A stretch of DNA of 44,168 bases from UBA7703 sp034926785 (GTDB taxonomy: Bacteria > Bacillota > Clostridia > Christensenellales > CAG-138), in contig JAYFQU010000005.1 in NCBI GenBank assembly GCA_034926785.1, forward strand, positions 1 through 44,168, read 5' to 3'. The position numbers and the translations under genes were made by a program. Positions 33,625 to 41,177 of the stretch are shown here, one piece after another (the first letter of the stretch is position 1; the number at the start of each line of letters is the position of its first letter). Under the pieces are notes generated by a model, which searched no databases, had not been told where the DNA came from, and saw only the letters and a list, made by a program, of their open reading frames with translations.

Positions 33625-36450
33625 TTACGCTTGTTTGAGCACGCCTTTTAGGAACTGCCCGGTATAGCTGCCCTCTACGGCGGCGACCTCCTCCGGCGTT
33701 CCGACGGCGACGATCGCTCCGCCTGCGTTCCCGCCCTCCGGGCCGAGGTCTATCACATGATCCGCGCACTTGATCACATCCAGATTATGCTCGATGACCA
33801 GCACGCTGCTGCCGGTTTCGCAGAGGCGCTGGAGAATCTCCAGCAGGCGCTTCACGTCGTCCACATGCAATCCCGTGGTCGGCTCGTCGAGGATGTAGAG
33901 CGTGCGCCCCGTGTCCCGCCGGCTTAGCTCGGTTGCGAGCTTGACGCGCTGCGCCTCGCCGCCGGAAAGCTGGGTGCTCGGCTGGCCGATTTTAACATAG
34001 CCCAGGCCTACGTCGTAGAGCGTCTCCAGTTTTCGCGCGATCTTCGGCAGTGGTTTAAAGAAGCGAAGCGCCTCCTCCACCGTCATCTCCAACACGTCGT
34101 AGATGCTCTTCCCCTTATAGTGCACCTCCAGCGTTTCGCGGTTATAGCGTTTGCCGCCGCAGACCTCGCAGGGCACATAGATATCCGGCAAAAAATGCAT
34201 CTCAATCTTGATGATTCCGTCCCCGTTACAGGCCTCACACCGGCCGCCTTTAACATTGAAACTGAAGCGCCCGTTGCTGTAGCCGCGCATCCTTGCGTCC
34301 GGCGTGTTGGCAAACACCGCGCGGATGAGGTCGAAGAGCCCGCAATAGGTAGCGGGGTTGCTCCTCGGCGTGCGCCCGATGGGGCTCTGGTCGATGTCGA
34401 TGATCTTGTCCAGCGCGGAGATTCCCTCGATCCGGTCGTGATCGCCAGGCCGGGTATGCGCGCGGTTGAGGTCGCGCAGGAGCGTCTTTTTGATGATCTC
34501 GTTGACAAGGCTGGATTTTCCGCTGCCGGAAACACCCGTCACGCAGACGAACTTGCCCAGCGGAATCTCTACGTCGATGTCCTTGAGGTTATGCGCGCGC
34601 GCGCCGCGGACGACGAGGGATTTCCCGTTGCCGGGCCTGCGCTCCTTTGGCACGGGGATGCTCATGCGCCCGCTTAGATATGCGCCCGTGATGGAGTTTT
34701 CGTTTGCCGCGATCTCCTCCGGAGTACCAACGGCAACCACTTCTCCGCCGTGTTCGCCTGCGCCAGGGCCAATGTCCACCACATAATCCGCAGTTCGGAT
34801 AGTTTCTTCATCGTGTTCCACCACAATAAGTGTGTTCCCCAGATCGCGCATCCGCTGCAGGGTCTTGAGCAGCCGCGCATTATCCCGCTGGTGAAGGCCG
34901 ATGCTCGGCTCGTCGAGAATATAGAGCACGCCCATAAGGCCGCTGCCAATCTGCGTCGCGAGGCGAATACGCTGCGCCTCTCCGCCGGAGAGCGAAACCG
35001 CGGAGCGCGAGAGCGTCAGGTAGTCGAGCCCGACGTTGACGAGGAAGCCTAGACGCGCGTCAATCTCCTTTAGAATTTGCTCGGCGATCATGGTTTGTGT
35101 TTTGCCAAGCTTCATCTCGCGTAAAAAGTCCCGCGCGCTCTTCACCGGCAGATCGGAGAGATCCGCAAGGTTCCTGTCCCCTACCGTGACGGCGAGGCTT
35201 TCGCGCTTAAGCCGTTTGCCCTTGCAGTCCGGGCAGGGCGTCTGCGCCATGAAACGCTCAATCTCCTGCTTGCTGTATTCCGAGGTGCTCTCGCGATAGC
35301 GCCGCTCCATATTGACGGCGATGCCCTCAAACGGCGCGTCGAACGAACCGCTGCCAAACTCCTTTTTATAGGCGATATGCAGCTTGTCCTTGCCCGTGCC
35401 GTAGAGAATCGCGTTTTGCACCTCCTGCGGCAGCTCCTCATACGGCGTCTTCATCGAAACACCGTACTGCTTGGTCAGCGCCTCAAAATACATGCTCGCA
35501 ATGGTGCCCTTGGAACCGCTGTTCCAGCCCATAACGTTGACGCAGCCCTGCGCAAGCGAAAGCTTCTGGTCTGGAATCACGAGATCGGGATCGATCTTGA
35601 GCAGGGTGCCGAGGCCGGAGCAGGTTGGGCAAGCGCCGAAGGGGTTGTTAAAGGAGAACATACGCGGGGTCAGCTCTTCGATGCTGATGCCACAGTCCGG
35701 GCAGGCATAGTTCTGTGAGAAGAGCATCTCCTCGCCATCCACAATCGCAACAATGGCGAGTCCGTTGCCGAGGCGGAACGCCGTCTCCAGCGAATCCGTC
35801 AGCCGCCCTTCGATACCGGGCTTGATCACGATGCGGTCAATCACCGCCTCCACCGTGTGCTTAAACTTTTTATCCAGCGCAGGCACATCCGCAATGTCAT
35901 AGACCGTTCCGTCCACGCGGACGCGGACATAACCCTCGCGCTTGAGCTCATCAAAGAGTTTCTGATGCTCGCCCTTTCTTGCGCGGACGCACGGCGCAAT
36001 GATCTGCGCCTTGGTCTCCTCCGGCAGGCCCATCACGCGATCCACCACCTGGTCGATGGTCTGCCGCTCGATCACCTGTCCGCAATCCGGACAATGCGGC
36101 ACGCCGCAGCGCGCATATAAAAGGCGCAGATAGTCGTGAATCTCCGTCACGGTGCCGACCGTACTGCGCGGGTTGTGGCTTGTGCTCTTCTGATCGATGG
36201 AAATCGCGGGAGAAAGCCCGTCGATGCTGTCGATATCCGGCTTCTCCATCTGCCCCAGAAACTGGCGCGCGTAGGAGGAGAGACTCTCGACATACCGCCG
36301 CTGTCCTTCCGCATAGATGGTGTCAAACGCGAGGCTCGATTTTCCGCTGCCGGAGAGTCCCGTAAAAACCACAAGCTTGTCGCGCGGAATCACAAGATCG
36401 ATGTTCTTGAGGTTATGCTCCCGCGCGCCTTTGATGATGATATCCTTCAT
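33625..36450 (-). CDS. uvrA: Excinuclease ABC subunit A
   Basis: UvrA finds bulky DNA lesions and loads UvrB in nucleotide excision repair. The 941-residue protein has both ABC ATPase units: Walker A GLSGSGKSS near residue 31 with AEGQRRYVESLSSYARQFL, and GVSGSGKSS near 640; signatures LSGGEAQRIRLA and LSGGEAQRVKLA; and Walker B ILDEPSIGLHQRD and ILDEPTTGLHVDD. The zinc modules CPDCG and CEACNGDG...CEVCGGKRY are intact. I use the ATG at 36450 (AAGGGA upstream), which gives the family start MKDIIIKGAREHNLKNI. uvrB, often upstream, is absent. A LexA-type box overlaps the start of transcription. Confidence 0.97.
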   Translation of the reverse strand: MKDIIIKGAREHNLKNIDLVIPRDKLVVFTGLSGSGKSSLAFDTIYAEGQRRYVESLSSYARQFLGQMEKPDIDSIDGLSPAISIDQKSTSHNPRSTVGTVTEIHDYLRLLYARCGVPHCPDCGQVIERQTIDQVVDRVMGLPEETKAQIIAPCVRARKGEHQKLFDELKREGYVRVRVDGTVYDIADVPALDKKFKHTVEAVIDRIVIKPGIEGRLTDSLETAFRLGNGLAIVAIVDGEEMLFSQNYACPDCGISIEELTPRMFSFNNPFGACPTCSGLGTLLKIDPDLVIPDQKLSLAQGCVNVMGWNSGSKGTIASMYFEALTKQYGVSMKTPYEELPQEVQNAILYGTGKDKLHIAYKKEFGSGSFDAPFEGIAVNMERRYRESTSEYSKQEIERFMAQTPCPDCKGKRLKRESLAVTVGDRNLADLSDLPVKSARDFLREMKLGKTQTMIAEQILKEIDARLGFLVNVGLDYLTLSRSAVSLSGGEAQRIRLATQIGSGLMGVLYILDEPSIGLHQRDNARLLKTLQRMRDLGNTLIVVEHDEETIRTADYVVDIGPGAGEHGGEVVAVGTPEEIAANENSITGAYLSGRMSIPVPKERRPGNGKSLVVRGARAHNLKDIDVEIPLGKFVCVTGVSGSGKSSLVNEIIKKTLLRDLNRAHTRPGDHDRIEGISALDKIIDIDQSPIGRTPRSNPATYCGLFDLIRAVFANTPDARMRGYSNGRFSFNVKGGRCEACNGDGIIKIEMHFLPDIYVPCEVCGGKRYNRETLEVHYKGKSIYDVLEMTVEEALRFFKPLPKIARKLETLYDVGLGYVKIGQPSTQLSGGEAQRVKLATELSRRDTGRTLYILDEPTTGLHVDDVKRLLEILQRLCETGSSVLVIEHNLDVIKCADHVIDLGPEGGNAGGAIVAVGTPEEVAAVEGSYTGQFLKGVLKQA

Positions 36451-36507
36451 GAGGAGTCCCTTTCCGTTACAATCCGGCCTCTGCCGGACGGGATGCCTTT
36501 GATCGCG

Positions 36508-36521
36508 CAAACACTTGTTCG
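36508..36521 (-). promoter_or_regulatory. LexA (SOS) box of uvrA
   Basis: CGAACAAGTGTTTG on the minus strand matches 13 of 14 positions of the Bacillota SOS box CGAACRNRYGTTYC. It lies about 14 nt downstream of the uvrA -10 element, where a bound repressor would block transcription. Confidence 0.7.
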
Positions 36522-36534
36522 CACTACCGTAGCG

Positions 36535-36540
36535 ATTATA
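36535..36540 (-). promoter_or_regulatory. -10 element of uvrA
   Basis: TATAAT with a TGA extension on the minus strand. No good -35 is present at 16-18 bp upstream. The leader is about 75 nt and contains the LexA box. Confidence 0.6.
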
Positions 36541-36713
36541 TCAGAATATAAAAAAGAGTGCGCGGTTTTTTATGAAAATTCTAGAATTTTCACAATTTCT
36601 ATCCCTTTTTTCGCCGGTTTGCTTTCGCAGCAATCCCAGTTATTTCCGCAATAAAGCGAAGAAACCCAACAACATAAACCGTGCGGGGCATAATCCTGTT
36701 CCGATTCCGATCA

Positions 36714-36780
36714 TTATCCACAGATTTATCCACCATTGTGGATAACTCTATGTGGATTGCATGTGGATGACGGTGGATCG
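36714..36780. promoter_or_regulatory. Cluster of six DnaA-box-like sites, candidate oriC or DnaA-titration site
   Basis: Sites start at 36714 (TTATCCACA, perfect), 36726 (TTATCCACC), and, on the minus strand, span 36737-36745 (perfect), 36751-36759 (CAATCCACA), 36762-36770 (TCATCCACA) and 36772-36780 (CGATCCACC, weak). Starts are 10 to 14 bp apart, about one helical turn. Two boxes face right and four face left. An AT-rich stretch lies 95 bp to the left and another 480 bp to the right. Confidence 0.7.
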
Positions 36781-36793
36781 AGAGTCAAGACGG

Positions 36794-36823
36794 AAAAACC
36801 CACGGCAGAAACGCCGCGGGTTT
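36794..36823 (-). terminator. Terminator of the DUF1292 gene
   Basis: An 11-bp stem with one mismatch (36796-36806 with 36813-36823) and a 6-nt loop is followed on the minus strand by a T run (GGGTTTTTCC). It lies 30 nt after the stop codon. Confidence 0.75.
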
Positions 36824-36853
36824 AATGGGTAACTTCTCCAAAGAGCAAGGCGT

Positions 36854-37210
36854 TTATTCCTTTTCTTCCTCTTCGCACTCATCGCAGCCGCATCCGCAGC
36901 CACAGCCGCACTCATCGTCGTCCATTGCTTCCAAACGCTCTTCCACGATTTTGGAGAGGGCTTCCATCTTGTCCTCATCCGCGGGGAGAAACTCTTCATA
37001 TTCGCCGTTGACGACGATCTTCATGATATAGACTTCCGAGCCGTGCTCATCTTCGCACTCCTCGTCTTCGCAGCCACAGCCGCAGCCGCCTTCCGGATCG
37101 ACCAGTACCGCGTACTCCTGATCTTCGTAATCAAAATAGTCTACGATTTCCAGTTCAAACTCATTGCCCTCGTCATCGGAGAATACCACCAAATCGCGCT
37201 CTTCTTCCAT
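36854..37210 (-). CDS. DUF1292 protein with cysteine-rich insert and tail
   Basis: This 118-residue acidic protein has the DUF1292 core (VVFSDDEGNEFELEIVDYFDYEDQEYAVL near the start, EVYIMKIVVNGEYEEFLPADEDK later). Two cysteine-rich pieces are added: GGCGCGCEDEEC in the middle of the domain and CGCGCGCGCDEC at the C-terminus, both of Cys-x-Cys type and suited to metal binding. The function of DUF1292 is unknown. I start at the ATG at 37210 (AAGGTGG 8 nt upstream) rather than a GTG at 37222. The usual neighbours of this family (ruvX, Fur) are absent. Confidence 0.85.
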   Translation of the reverse strand: MEEERDLVVFSDDEGNEFELEIVDYFDYEDQEYAVLVDPEGGCGCGCEDEECEDEHGSEVYIMKIVVNGEYEEFLPADEDKMEALSKIVEERLEAMDDDECGCGCGCGCDECEEEEKE

Positions 37211-37617
37211 GCGGTTCACCACCTTTACGTTACTGCCTGTATTCAGGTCAATTTATTGTACCCTATTTTAAAAAAGAGCACAAGACAAGGAAACGTGAGT
37301 TTGTTACGCAGAAATCGTGTCAAATATTTGATTTTTCCGCTTCCGGCCGTCCTGCGTTTCACCCCGCACCCGCTTTTTCAAGCCTCTCCTCTTTTTCGCT
37401 CCTGCCGTTTCGAAAATTCCCGTTTCTTCACACTTTCTTGGCCTCCGAAAAGGAATCACAAAAATTTTTAGCAACAACATTCTATTTTGTGATACAATAA
37501 AATAAATATTTAGAATCCGGAATCAAAAAATATTTAAGGCTTCATAAAATATATTTGTTTTTCTGCTTGTATTTTCTTTTTGTTCTGTATATTATTTAAA
37601 GGAAGAGGGTTCGCACC
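37211..37617. other. AT-rich gene-free stretch before the PAS/HTH regulator
   Basis: This 407-bp stretch holds the DUF1292 promoter at its left end. From about 37440 to 37600 it is very AT-rich, with runs of A, T and TATA. An extended -10 TGATACAAT lies at about 37489-37497 on the plus strand and could serve the regulator gene. I found no DnaA boxes here, but the low stability would suit an unwinding region. Confidence 0.5.
37255..37283 (-). promoter_or_regulatory. Promoter of the DUF1292 gene
   Basis: On the minus strand TTGTGC (37278-37283) is 17 bp from TACAAT (37255-37260). The leader is about 40 nt. Confidence 0.55.
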
Positions 37618-38247
37618 ATGGATCTGGAATTCTTGCAGCGTCTTGCCAAGGCAATCACCGCGGAATTTGGCGAAAGCAGTGAGGTCGTCGTGCACGATAT
37701 CTCCGGCGACGACACCGAGCACACGATCGCGGTGATCGAAAACGGGCATGTCTCTCATCGTCAAGCGGGCGGCAGCGCATCCCGCGTTGTGCTGGAGGCG
37801 ATTCAGCGCAAACACGACCCATCGCTGAGCGACGAACTGGGCTATCTGACCAAGACGCGCGACGGCAGAGTGCTCAAATCCAGCACGGTCTATCTGCGCG
37901 ATGATCAAGGCGTGATTGAAGGCGTACTCTCGATCAACTACGACATCACGGAACTGCTCATGGCGGAGCGGGCGATCTCCTCGGTGCTCCACCACAACAG
38001 CGAGCCAACCATGCCGGAGCGCATCCCACAGAACGTCAACGATCTGTTGGACGATCTGATTGAGCAGAGCGTAGCAATCGTTGGCAAGCCGGTCGCTATG
38101 ATGACCAAGGAGGACAAGATCGCGGCGATTCAGTTCCTCTATCAGGCGGGAGCGTTCCTCGTCACCAAGAGCGGCGACAAGGTGTCGAAATATTTCGGCA
38201 TCAGCAAATATACCCTTTACTCCTACATCGACGCAAAAAAGGACTGA
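37618..38247 (+). CDS. YheO-type PAS/helix-turn-helix regulator
   Basis: This 209-residue protein has a YheO-like PAS domain (about residues 5-115, with EVVVHDISGDD, IENGHVSHRQAGG and LSINYDIT) and a C-terminal helix-turn-helix of HTH_22 type (KIAAIQFLYQAGAFLVTKSG, then VSKYFGISKYTLYSYI as the DNA-reading helix). DauR of Pseudomonas, a member, controls D-arginine use. Here the gene is 56 nt before ygeY, so it most likely controls ygeY-ygeW in response to a small metabolite. The ATG has AAAGGAAGAGGG upstream. Confidence 0.85.
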   Translation: MDLEFLQRLAKAITAEFGESSEVVVHDISGDDTEHTIAVIENGHVSHRQAGGSASRVVLEAIQRKHDPSLSDELGYLTKTRDGRVLKSSTVYLRDDQGVIEGVLSINYDITELLMAERAISSVLHHNSEPTMPERIPQNVNDLLDDLIEQSVAIVGKPVAMMTKEDKIAAIQFLYQAGAFLVTKSGDKVSKYFGISKYTLYSYIDAKKD

Positions 38248-38303
38248 CCCCGGCCGCATGCTGCGGCCCCGGCCACAGCAGAAGAAAGGAAGATTGACGC
38301 ACC

Positions 38304-39677
38304 ATGGATTACAGCAAGGTCAAACAGGCGGCGCAGGCTTATGAAAAACAGATGACAAAATTCCTCCGCGATCTCATCGCGATTCCCAGCGAAAGCTGTG
38401 AAGAGGAAGGCGTCATCAAGCGCACCATCAAAGAGATGGAAGCGCTCGGCTTTGACAAGGCCGAAATCGACCCCGAAGGAAACGCCCTCGGCTGGATGGG
38501 CACCGGCGATAAAATCATCGCGTTTGACGGACACATCGACACCGTCGGCATCGGCAACATCAGCAACTGGGAAAAGGATCCCTACGAAGGCTATGAAACC
38601 GACGACGTCATCTACGGGCGCGGCGGTTCCGATCAGGAGGGCGGCGTGGTTTCCGCCGTCTATGGCGCTAAGATCATGAAGGATCTCGGCCTGATTCCGG
38701 ACGGCTATAAAATTCTCGTGACGGCCACGGTTCAGGAAGAGGACTGCGACGGCCTCTGCTGGCAGTATATCCACAACGAAGATAAGATCAAGCCGGAGTT
38801 TGTCGTCTCCACCGAGCCGACCGACGGCGGCATCTATCGTGGACATCGCGGACGCATGGAAATCCGTGTGGACGTGAAGGGCATCTCCTGCCACGGCAGC
38901 GCGCCGGAACGCGGCGACAACGCGATTTACAAAATGGCGGATATCCTCAAGGATGTCGAAGCCCTCAACGCCAACGGCTGCGAAGATAAGGACGCCATCA
39001 AGGGTCTCGTCAAAATGCTCGACCCGAAATTTAACCCGAACCATTACGAAGACGCCCGCTTCCTCGGCCGCGGCACCTGCACCGTTTCGCAGATTTTCTT
39101 CACAAGCCCCTCGCGCTGCGCGGTTGCGGACAGCTGCTCAATCTCCATCGACCGCCGCATGACCGCCGGCGAAACCTGGGAGAGCTGCCTGAAGGAAATC
39201 GAAGACCTGCCCGCCTGCAAAAAACACGGCGCGAAGGTCAGCATGTATCTGTACGACCGTCCCGCCTGGACCGGCCTCGTCTACGAAACCGAGTGCTATT
39301 TCCCGACATGGATCAACAGGGAAACCGCCGGACACGTTCAGGCCGTTGCGGATGCGCACAAGGCGCTCTATGGCGACAAGCGCATTGGCAGCGAAACCGC
39401 TATGAACCTGAGAAACCGTCCGCTGATTGACAAATGGACCTTCTCCACCAACGGCGTTGCGATCCAGGGCCGCTATGGCATCCCCTGCGTCGGCTTTGGC
39501 CCCGGTGCGGAGAGCCAGGCCCACGCGCCCAACGAGATCATCTGGAAGCAGGATCTCGTGACCTGCGCGGCGGTCTATGCGTTGGTTCCCTCCATGTATA
39601 AGGGCAAGGGCGACGAGGATGTCTGCCAGTTCCGCGCCGGCGGCACGGACACCACCTCGGACAAGTCCGCCTGCTGA
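38304..39677 (+). CDS. ygeY: YgeY-type M20 metallohydrolase
   Basis: This 457-residue protein is an M20 dizinc peptidase/deacetylase family member of the YgeY group (selenium-metabolism-linked hydrolase). Metal ligands are visible: DGHIDT (His77, Asp79), GRGGSDQEGG (Asp110), the catalytic glutamate in QEEDCDG (145/146), STEPTD (Glu171) and a final His in SQAHAPNE. The dimerisation domain has ISCHGSAPERGDNAIY. YgeY occurs with YgeW, YgeX, SsnA and hydantoinase in anaerobic purine/uric-acid degradation loci; its exact substrate is not settled. It ends in TGA after SAC, and a strong hairpin follows. Confidence 0.88.
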   Translation: MDYSKVKQAAQAYEKQMTKFLRDLIAIPSESCEEEGVIKRTIKEMEALGFDKAEIDPEGNALGWMGTGDKIIAFDGHIDTVGIGNISNWEKDPYEGYETDDVIYGRGGSDQEGGVVSAVYGAKIMKDLGLIPDGYKILVTATVQEEDCDGLCWQYIHNEDKIKPEFVVSTEPTDGGIYRGHRGRMEIRVDVKGISCHGSAPERGDNAIYKMADILKDVEALNANGCEDKDAIKGLVKMLDPKFNPNHYEDARFLGRGTCTVSQIFFTSPSRCAVADSCSISIDRRMTAGETWESCLKEIEDLPACKKHGAKVSMYLYDRPAWTGLVYETECYFPTWINRETAGHVQAVADAHKALYGDKRIGSETAMNLRNRPLIDKWTFSTNGVAIQGRYGIPCVGFGPGAESQAHAPNEIIWKQDLVTCAAVYALVPSMYKGKGDEDVCQFRAGGTDTTSDKSAC

Positions 39678-39689
39678 TTGGATTCGGCT

Positions 39690-39723
39690 TGCAGGGCGGG
39701 TGACCCCGCTCTGCATTTGTTTT
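39690..39723 (+). terminator. Terminator or attenuator between ygeY and ygeW
   Basis: A stem of about 11 bp (TGCAGGGCGGG with CCCGCTCTGCA) has a small loop and is followed by TTTGTTTT. It lies 12 nt after the ygeY stop codon. It should stop much of the transcription before ygeW. Confidence 0.7.
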
Positions 39724-39805
39724 CTAACAGCGACAGTCCGGCGACTGATGCGCGGATAGCGCCGCACATATGTTTCTAAAAACCAACAGCCGACGGCTGA
39801 TGAGT
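39724..39805 (+). repeat. Pair of similar small stem-loops in the ygeY-ygeW spacer
   Basis: Two imperfect copies of a unit of about 32 bp start near 39720 and 39770. Each has TTTCTAA, then a short stem-loop and GATG: CAGTC CGGC GACTG in the first and CAGCC GAC GGCTG in the second. The change T to C on one side is matched by A to G on the other, so pairing is kept. The role is unknown. Confidence 0.45.
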
Positions 39806-39854
39806 TGATAGAGTTTCGCAGAACAAACCAGAACATTATTTTAGGAGTGAGTTT

Positions 39855-41060
39855 ATGGGCAAACAGGAAGACATCAAGCAGTTTACAAAGGAACTGGAAA
39901 AACTGAAGTTTGACGGGATGTATGAAAGCGACTTTTTCCTCACCTGGGAAAAATCGCGGGACGAGCTCGATGCGGTATTCAACGTGGCCAACGCGCTGCG
40001 CAATCTCCGCGAACGCAACATCTCCACCAAGATTTTTGACTCCGGCCTCGGCGTCTCCCTCTTTCGGGATAACAGCACGCGTACCCGCTTTTCGTTCGCT
40101 TCCGCCTGCAACCTGCTTGGGTTAGAGGTTCAGGATCTTGACGAGGGCAAGAGCCAGATTGCGCACGGAGAAACCGTCCGCGAGACCGCCAACATGATCA
40201 GCTTTATGGCGGACGTCATCGGCATTCGCGACGATATGTATATCGGCAAGGGCAACACCTATATGCACGAAGTGGTCGATTCCGTCCGTCAGGGGCACAT
40301 CGACGGCGTACTGGAACAGAAGCCGACGCTGGTTAACCTCCAGTGCGACATCGACCACCCGACGCAGTGCATGGCCGACATGGCGCATTGCATCCGCGAG
40401 TTCGGCGGAGTAGAAAACCTCAAGGGCAAAAAGATCGCCATGACCTGGGCCTACAGCCCCAGCTACGGCAAACCGCTGTCCGTCCCACAGGGCGTCATCG
40501 GCCTCTTTACCCGCTTTGGCATGGACGTTACGCTTGCGCATCCGGAGGGATACGAAGTGATGGACGACGTGGTAGAGGTCGCCAAGCGTCAGAGCGCCGA
40601 GAGCGGCGGCAAGTTCACCGTCACCAACAGCATGTCCGATGCGTTTGAAGGCGCGGACATCGTTTACCCCAAGAGCTGGGCACCGTTCAAAGCGATGGAA
40701 GAGCGCACGGAACTCTACGGCAAAGGCGATTTCGATGGAATCAAGTCGCTGGAGAAGAAACTGCTCAAGCAGAACGCCGAGCACAAGGACTGGGAATGCA
40801 CCGAAGAGCTCATGGCCAAGACCACCAAGGGCAAGGCGCTGTATCTCCACTGCCTGCCGGCCGACATCACCGGCGTGAGCTGCGAAGCGGGCGAAGTTTC
40901 CGCAACGGTGTTTGACCGTTATCGCGATCCGCTCTACAAGCAGGCTTCCTTCAAGCCCTACGTCATCGCGGCGATGATCTTTCTCGCGAAGTCGAAGGAC
41001 CCGGTCGCCCTGCTCAAGCAGCTGGAGAAGCGCGGCGAGCTGCGCCACCTCGGCATCTGA
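39855..41060 (+). CDS. ygeW: Knotted carbamoyltransferase YgeW
   Basis: This 401-residue protein belongs to the aspartate/ornithine carbamoyltransferase superfamily. The carbamoyl-phosphate loop is FRDNSTRTRFSFASA near residue 70, followed by CDIDHPTQCMADM near 166 and the second-substrate region HCLPADI near 332. The long insertions and KLKFDGMYESDFFLTW start match YgeW, whose acceptor amino acid is not firmly known. It follows ygeY but after a terminator and 177 bp. The ribosome site TTAGGAGTGAG is strong. Neither ygeX nor a carbamate kinase is in the window. Confidence 0.92.
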   Translation: MGKQEDIKQFTKELEKLKFDGMYESDFFLTWEKSRDELDAVFNVANALRNLRERNISTKIFDSGLGVSLFRDNSTRTRFSFASACNLLGLEVQDLDEGKSQIAHGETVRETANMISFMADVIGIRDDMYIGKGNTYMHEVVDSVRQGHIDGVLEQKPTLVNLQCDIDHPTQCMADMAHCIREFGGVENLKGKKIAMTWAYSPSYGKPLSVPQGVIGLFTRFGMDVTLAHPEGYEVMDDVVEVAKRQSAESGGKFTVTNSMSDAFEGADIVYPKSWAPFKAMEERTELYGKGDFDGIKSLEKKLLKQNAEHKDWECTEELMAKTTKGKALYLHCLPADITGVSCEAGEVSATVFDRYRDPLYKQASFKPYVIAAMIFLAKSKDPVALLKQLEKRGELRHLGI

Positions 41061-41080
41061 GAAACAACCCAACGAAACCA

Positions 41081-41115
41081 AAACGGACGCGCCGGAGACG
41101 GCGCGTCCGTTTTTA
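41081..41115 (+). terminator. Terminator of ygeW
   Basis: A perfect stem of 14 bp (AAACGGACGCGCCG with its complement) has a 4-nt loop and is followed by TTTTT. It lies 20 nt after the stop codon. It could also serve the convergent minus-strand gene. Confidence 0.85.
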
Positions 41116-41177
41116 TCTGTCGTCCGCCTTCGTACAAAATGCTAACGGTGTTTTCACCTTTCCTCTTAATACCCGTT

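Larger units (their letters stand above)
36451..36853. other. Gene-free stretch between uvrA and the DUF1292 gene
   Basis: This 403-bp stretch carries, left to right, the uvrA leader with its LexA box and -10, an AT-rich stretch (36541-36620) with a perfect 20-bp palindrome at 36573-36592, about 90 bp of mixed sequence, the DnaA-box cluster (36714-36780), and the terminator of the DUF1292 gene (36794-36823). No reading frame in it looks real. Confidence 0.75.

Noticed and set aside
39675..39715. UGA followed by a hairpin after ygeY, which might be a selenocysteine codon with a SECIS element
   Set aside because: The family is only linked to selenium metabolism and its members are not selenoproteins as far as I know. 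Read-through would add about 35 unpatterned residues, and the hairpin ends in a T run as expected for a terminator.
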